Part shown: in pieces, positions 60,589 through 64,000 of the stretch | Layout: every line of letters begins with the position of its first letter | Numbering within the stretch: the first letter of the stretch is position 1 | Assembly (NCBI RefSeq): GCF_000286955.2 | Contig: NZ_AJYK02000082.1 | Span: 62,001 to 126,000 of the forward strand | Reading direction: 5' to 3' | Origin: Vibrio rumoiensis 1S-45 | GTDB lineage: Bacteria > Pseudomonadota > Gammaproteobacteria > Enterobacterales > Vibrionaceae | DNA length: 64,000 nucleotides | Notes under the pieces: model-generated | The model's database searches: none | Seen by the model: the letters and a program-made list of their open reading frames with translations, nothing else | What the model was told of the DNA's origin: nothing | Position numbers and translations under genes: made by a program

Positions 60589-61443
60589 TTAATATAATAA
60601 CGAATAAAGTTGGCGGCGGTATTGTGCCGCGATGGCATTACCTTGCCCGAGTGCCGATAAAATATCCATGCATACTTTTTTTATCTCTCCATCACGCGCA
60701 TTTAAGTCCTTTTTTAAAACACCCATTAATAGGCTTAATGCGTCTTCGTCTCTGTTGACCTGATGATATTGTAAAGCTAGATCGCAGATGCAAGCTAAAT
60801 CATCAGGGCTTGTTTCAAGTTGAGATTCTAAAGCTTGTATTTCAGGGCTATCGGCGGCTTGTTCATGCAGCTCAAGCTTTGAAATCAACCCCTTATAATA
60901 GTTGTCTTGGTATTCTAGTGGAATGCTTGCAAGTTGCTGTTTTGCTAGCTCAAATTGCTTGCTTTCAAGTAAACAATCCGCAATGGCAAGTTTGATATCA
61001 CCTCGTGTAGTGATGGATTCTGGTAAGCCTTGCAGTAAGGTTAAGGCTTCTTGATGCGATCCTTGTTCCATGGCATCAATCGCTGATTTTAATGTTAAAT
61101 CATCTTGGTTTGGTAAGTGCTTGGTTAACATTGCTGTCACAGATTCAATGGTTTGTGGGCCCGCCATACCATCAATGGCTTGACCGTTGGAAAATAATGC
61201 CAGAGTCGGTAAAGATTGAACACCAAATTGAGAGGCTATCGTTGGTTCTGCTTCGCAGTTTAAAAAGGCTAAAACAAATGAACCTTGGTATTGACTGGCT
61301 AAGGCTTGTAAATCATTAATGATGGGTGTGCTTTCAGCGACAGATGGGGCCCAAAAATGGATCAATACTGGCAACTGTTGAGACTGTTCTATCGTGCTGC
61401 GAAAGTTTTGTTCGTTGAGTTCAATAATGAATTCTGGCTGCAT
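60589..61443 (-). CDS. cnoX: Chaperedoxin CnoX (YbbN)
   Basis: 284 residues. An N-terminal thioredoxin fold (about 1-110) is followed by TPR-like helices to the end (Y-R-R-Q-L-Y-S-L-L-Y terminus shared with E. coli). The CxxC site is absent: HFWAPSVAESTP has no cysteine. This agrees with CnoX acting as a holdase and GroEL/DnaK partner, not as a disulfide reductase. E. coli cueR and ybbN are likewise near each other. Confidence 0.92.
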   Translation of the reverse strand: MQPEFIIELNEQNFRSTIEQSQQLPVLIHFWAPSVAESTPIINDLQALASQYQGSFVLAFLNCEAEPTIASQFGVQSLPTLALFSNGQAIDGMAGPQTIESVTAMLTKHLPNQDDLTLKSAIDAMEQGSHQEALTLLQGLPESITTRGDIKLAIADCLLESKQFELAKQQLASIPLEYQDNYYKGLISKLELHEQAADSPEIQALESQLETSPDDLACICDLALQYHQVNRDEDALSLLMGVLKKDLNARDGEIKKVCMDILSALGQGNAIAAQYRRQLYSLLY

Positions 61444-61585
61444 CTCAAGATCCTTGAAATATGACGTATTTATGAATAAGGAATACCGGATTTCTCATCA
61501 GAAAGTGAGGTTCTGATGATTTTAGATGTTAACATTATAACAATGAGGTTTGTTATCGAGAATTTCAAGGTATGGTTATCAAGAT

Positions 61586-61604
61586 ACGTATAGCGGCTAT
61601 ACGT
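61586..61604. repeat. 19-bp palindrome ACGTATAGC-g-GCTATACGT
   Basis: Perfect 9-bp arms with one central base, about 142 bases upstream of the cnoX start. The lack of a loop and of a T tract argues for a protein-binding operator and against a terminator. Confidence 0.65.
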
Positions 61605-61625
61605 TTAATATTGTGATAGGGAAGC

Positions 61626-61691
61626 TTATAAGAATAAAAATAAGCTTAATGCGATACCAATACAGAGCCAGTTGAGTTTATTTAGTGTCAT
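61626..61691 (-). CDS. Possible 21-residue hydrophobic small protein
   Basis: The frame encodes MTLNKLNWLCIGIALSLFLFL and a stop: a short polar start then one hydrophobic stretch long enough to cross a membrane. GAAG lies four bases before the ATG, a weak ribosome site. Such frames occur by chance in AT-rich DNA, so this is only a candidate. Confidence 0.2.
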   Translation of the reverse strand: MTLNKLNWLCIGIALSLFLFL

Positions 61692-61850
61692 ATATCTTCA
61701 ATCAAAAAAAGTTACTGCAAATGTAATGGTAAAATAATGACATACTTTTATTAAGGTTTAATGACATCCCTTGAGAGTGGACTAGAGATATTCACAGAAG
61801 CAAAGGTTATTAGCTGAATGCATTTTGTTTGAAAGAAACGGCGGGGCTTA

Positions 61851-62765
61851 TTAGTTTTCATTGTTTAGTACTTGTTTTAGCGCTGGCTCTAGATGTGAAA
61901 AGGTAAATATAAAGCCGATTTCTGTTAAATGTTTGGGTTTTGCTCGAACACTATCAAACACGAGTTCGGCTGATTCTCCCATAATGAGATTGAGCAACCA
62001 ACGTGGTGTACTGAACAGGCAAGGTCGTTTTAAACATTTAGCTAAAGTTTGGCTGAAATCATGATTGGTCACTGGGTGAGGGGCTGATAAGTTGAATACG
62101 CCTTCTGCCTTGGAGCTAAATAATAGATAGGCAATTGCTCTTGCTGCATCTTGGATATGTATCCAAGGCATGTATTGATCACCACTGCCTAACTTTCCAC
62201 CAACCCCAAGTTTAAAGGGCGGGAGCATAGCCTTGAGAGCACCGCCATAAGGCCCTAGAACGATCCCTGTTCTTAACAGGCAAACTTTTGTTTTATCGCT
62301 AGCTGCTTGTTTGGCAATTTCCTCCCATTGATTGCAAACTGAATATGGAAATCCTTGTGAAGCTGTTTTACTATTTTCATAGATGTGTTGATACTTTTTA
62401 TCACCATAGATACCTACCGCGGAACCACTAATAAAGCAATATGGTGGCGTTGCACTTTGTTTGATTAAATCAACCAGCTGTTGAGTTACTACCCAACGAC
62501 TTGAACAAATCCTTTCTTTTTGAGCTTCTGACCAACGTTTATGTGCGATGGGTTCTCCTGCAAGATTAATCACAGCATCAATATGGTTTAAGTCGGTGAA
62601 GGCTGAGAGAGTATCAATATAATCTATGTTAGAAAAATCAGCGTGACGTAACTTTTCTTTAGCATTTTTTGGGGAGCGGGTTAAGACCGTTATTTGATGG
62701 CCAGTAAGGTGTTTGATTAACTCACAGCCAATGAATCCAGTTCCTCCCGTGAGTAATATATGCAT
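61851..62765 (-). CDS. yfcH: TIGR01777-type NAD-dependent epimerase/dehydratase family protein (YfcH)
   Basis: 304 residues. Short-chain extended Rossmann fold: nucleotide-binding GGTGFIGCELIKHL at residues 7-20, INLAGEPIAHKRW and the S-G-S-A-V-G-I-Y-G-D catalytic-loop region, and a C-terminal DUF1731-like segment with P-K-H-L-T-E-I-G-F-x-F. Substrate unknown; the family is related to sugar-nucleotide epimerases and to the SulA of chloroplast division. Confidence 0.9.
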   Translation of the reverse strand: MHILLTGGTGFIGCELIKHLTGHQITVLTRSPKNAKEKLRHADFSNIDYIDTLSAFTDLNHIDAVINLAGEPIAHKRWSEAQKERICSSRWVVTQQLVDLIKQSATPPYCFISGSAVGIYGDKKYQHIYENSKTASQGFPYSVCNQWEEIAKQAASDKTKVCLLRTGIVLGPYGGALKAMLPPFKLGVGGKLGSGDQYMPWIHIQDAARAIAYLLFSSKAEGVFNLSAPHPVTNHDFSQTLAKCLKRPCLFSTPRWLLNLIMGESAELVFDSVRAKPKHLTEIGFIFTFSHLEPALKQVLNNEN

Positions 62766-62948
62766 GATCTCTCCTTGGTCTACTCAATATCAGATGTGGC
62801 TTGGGGTATTTTAAATGGGTGATAGGTAATGACAGTTTAGAAGAGATCTGACTTAATTATCGAATTAATTTTTAATCTTTAATGTTCAGATTAACTTGAT
62901 GAATAAAATAATAAGATAAGGCTAGAAAGGTTGTGATGAAGTGGTGGC

Positions 62949-63224
62949 TTATTTTGAATCTAAATGTCCCATATTACGTTCAGGTGCAATGATGTCTCTG
63001 ATGCGTTGCTTAAGTACTTTTGCTTCAGGAAACCCTTGGTCTGCTTTTCTTTCCCATACTCGAGTGTCATTACAAAAAATCTCAAATCGGCCGCCAGTAT
63101 CAGGATGAAGAGACACAGAATCGATATCTTCACTAAAGGTGTGTAGTAATTCTTGGCTTAACCATGTTGCACGAAGCATCCAATTGCATTGACGGCAATA
63201 ATAAATGGTTATTTTTGCTTTCAT
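62949..63224 (-). CDS. SelT/SelW/SelH (Rdx) family protein
   Basis: About 91 residues from the ATG giving MKAKITIYYCRQCNW (AAGGA seven bases upstream; an ATG one codon earlier is possible). Thioredoxin-like fold with the redox motif C-R-Q-C near residue 10, in the position of the Cys-x-x-Sec of selenoprotein W. Both positions are Cys here. It lies 27 bases after toxS on the same strand and may be cotranscribed with toxRS. The redox partner is unknown. Confidence 0.85.
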   Translation of the reverse strand: MKAKITIYYCRQCNWMLRATWLSQELLHTFSEDIDSVSLHPDTGGRFEIFCNDTRVWERKADQGFPEAKVLKQRIRDIIAPERNMGHLDSK

Positions 63225-63251
63225 CATATCTTCCTTTATCTCACTATTCAT

Positions 63252-63758
63252 TTACTGAGAAGACAATATGGTTGAACCATGACCTAAGCTTGTGAGTAAT
63301 AACGTTTTTTCATTTACAACATCCACTCGGCGACTTTGTTGTGAACTTATTTTGAATAATTTTTTCAGTTCATCGACTTGAGCTGGTGAAATCTCGGTCA
63401 CAGGTTTGGTTGAAATGTCTTTAAATTGATCAGAGGTTACCACGAGATAATGATCACTTAACTCCCAACCACCGGACTCTGAAATATTGATTTCAATTGG
63501 AGCGGTTATATTTTTACTTGAAAAAACCAGAGTTGATATTTTTAAGTAAGTGTTATTAGGTAAATATTTAATCGTTGAGGTGATGACTGCTTTATCTAAT
63601 GTGCTGATTTTTTGATCCCAGAAAGTCATATAAGCAATGGTTGTAGACTGCCATTCACGTGAAGTTAATAGTTGTTTGACTTTTGAATCACCGTTCCAAA
63701 ATAGCCAGACACCAATGACTGTGATGATAAGGGCAATGATAGAGAGTATTTTTTGCAT
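63252..63758 (-). CDS. toxS: ToxR-partner protein ToxS
   Basis: 168 residues. One N-terminal membrane anchor (about 3-21) and a periplasmic domain. Family sequences are clear: LTSREWQS, IKYLPNNTYLKIS, INISESGGWELSDHYL and the highly conserved QQSRRVDVVNEKTLLLTSLGHGST. ToxS binds and stabilises the periplasmic domain of ToxR and, with it, senses bile and envelope conditions. It starts nine bases after the toxR stop, an operon layout. Confidence 0.92.
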   Translation of the reverse strand: MQKILSIIALIITVIGVWLFWNGDSKVKQLLTSREWQSTTIAYMTFWDQKISTLDKAVITSTIKYLPNNTYLKISTLVFSSKNITAPIEINISESGGWELSDHYLVVTSDQFKDISTKPVTEISPAQVDELKKLFKISSQQSRRVDVVNEKTLLLTSLGHGSTILSSQ

Positions 63759-63767
63759 TTTTAGCCC

Positions 63768-64000
63768 TTACTGGCAAAGCGAATCGAAATTGGTCTGATC
63801 GACAAAAAGTAAAATGGTTCTGTTTTCATTGGAAAGATCTAAGCTATGGATGTAATTGAGTGAAACATGATCTCTTTGCCCACCGGTTGCAATAACTTGG
63901 ATTAATGTTTCTTTATCTGGCGTTTTTGAAAGGTAAAGCTCGGTACAACGTTTAATTATTGGCACCCAATCATCCAATGGTGATTGATTGTCTGGCACTA
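63768..64000 (-). CDS. toxR: ToxR transmembrane regulator, C-terminal part only (continues past window)
   Basis: 77 codons of the periplasmic C-terminus are visible; the frame stays open to the right edge. The residue at 63998 is an internal Val (GTG), not a start. Visible: VPDNQSPLDDW, two cysteines (I-I-K-R-C and D-S-L-C) that form the ToxR periplasmic disulfide, and VIATGG / LNYIHSLDL, which match ToxR periplasmic domains. The DNA-binding winged helix and the membrane span are outside. ToxR controls porin genes in vibrios. Confidence 0.88.
   Translation of the reverse strand, partial: VPDNQSPLDDWVPIIKRCTELYLSKTPDKETLIQVIATGGQRDHVSLNYIHSLDLSNENRTILLFVDQTNFDSLCQ

Larger units (their letters stand above)
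61444..61850. other. cnoX-yfcH intergenic region (407 bases)
   Basis: Largely AT-rich with no recognised gene. It contains the 19-bp palindrome at 61586-61604 and a possible 21-codon hydrophobic open frame on the minus strand (61626-61691). Both flanking genes are on the minus strand, so the cnoX promoter should lie at its left end. Confidence 0.5.

Overview
The window is chromosomal DNA of a gamma-proteobacterium of the family Vibrionaceae. The evidence is a ToxS homologue and the C-terminal end of ToxR at the right edge, together with family gene neighbourhoods (ptsHI-crr / cysK / cysZ-zipA-ligA-porin, and DUF2066, DUF2919 and DUF2956 genes). The DNA is moderately AT-rich by eye. I would not name a species. 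Almost every base belongs to intact housekeeping genes. I found no rRNA, tRNA, CRISPR array, insertion sequence, integrase, prophage gene or pseudogene.

Layout. (1) 1-17.7 kb, plus strand: the envelope and replication block uppS(partial)-cdsA-dxr-rseP-bamA-skp-lpxD-fabZ-lpxA-lpxB-rnhB-dnaE-accA-tilS. It covers isoprenoid carrier lipid, phospholipid and lipid A synthesis, outer-membrane protein assembly, the sigma-E protease, the replicative polymerase and fatty-acid initiation. (2) 17.8-28.3 kb: glnB, then a block in the same order as in E. coli (yafD, mltD, gloB, yafS, rnhA, dnaQ, fadE, gmhA, yafJ), with a good FadR operator in front of fadE. (3) 28.3-32.3 kb: purine and pyrimidine genes purN, purM (with a PurR box) and upp, then a DUF2066 exported protein. 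(4) 32.4-36.6 kb: a small accessory-looking carbonyl/electrophile cassette of glutathione S-transferase, YqhD aldehyde reductase, CurA-type enone reductase and a divergent LysR regulator. (5) 36.6-49.4 kb: DUF2069, a WrbA-like protein, yfgD, bepA, a TusA-like protein, perM, bcp, gcvR, dapA, bamC, DUF2897, an M15 peptidase, dapE, yffB, a winged-helix protein, DUF2956, DUF2919 and yfeX. (6) 49.4-64 kb: crr-ptsI-ptsH, cysK, cysZ, zipA, ligA, an OmpU-type porin, DUF2057, cueR, cnoX, yfcH, a SelW-like protein, toxS and toxR (partial).

How the genes work together. Blocks 1 and 5 hold most of the outer-membrane supply chain: BamA, BamC, Skp, BepA, RseP and the LpxD/A/B enzymes. DnaE and its proofreading subunit DnaQ lie 8 kb apart. 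At the right end the membrane-bound ToxRS regulator pair is close to a porin of the type such regulators control elsewhere in the family.

No new multi-gene system is evident. The least explained items are non-coding: a 12-bp perfect inverted repeat enclosing a G-rich loop (33133-33190), a 19-bp near-perfect palindrome (61586-61604), a 15-bp palindrome before the porin, and small dispersed palindromes. In coding sequence, the DUF2057 protein carries a duplicated C-terminal motif, and Bcp has a single cysteine.
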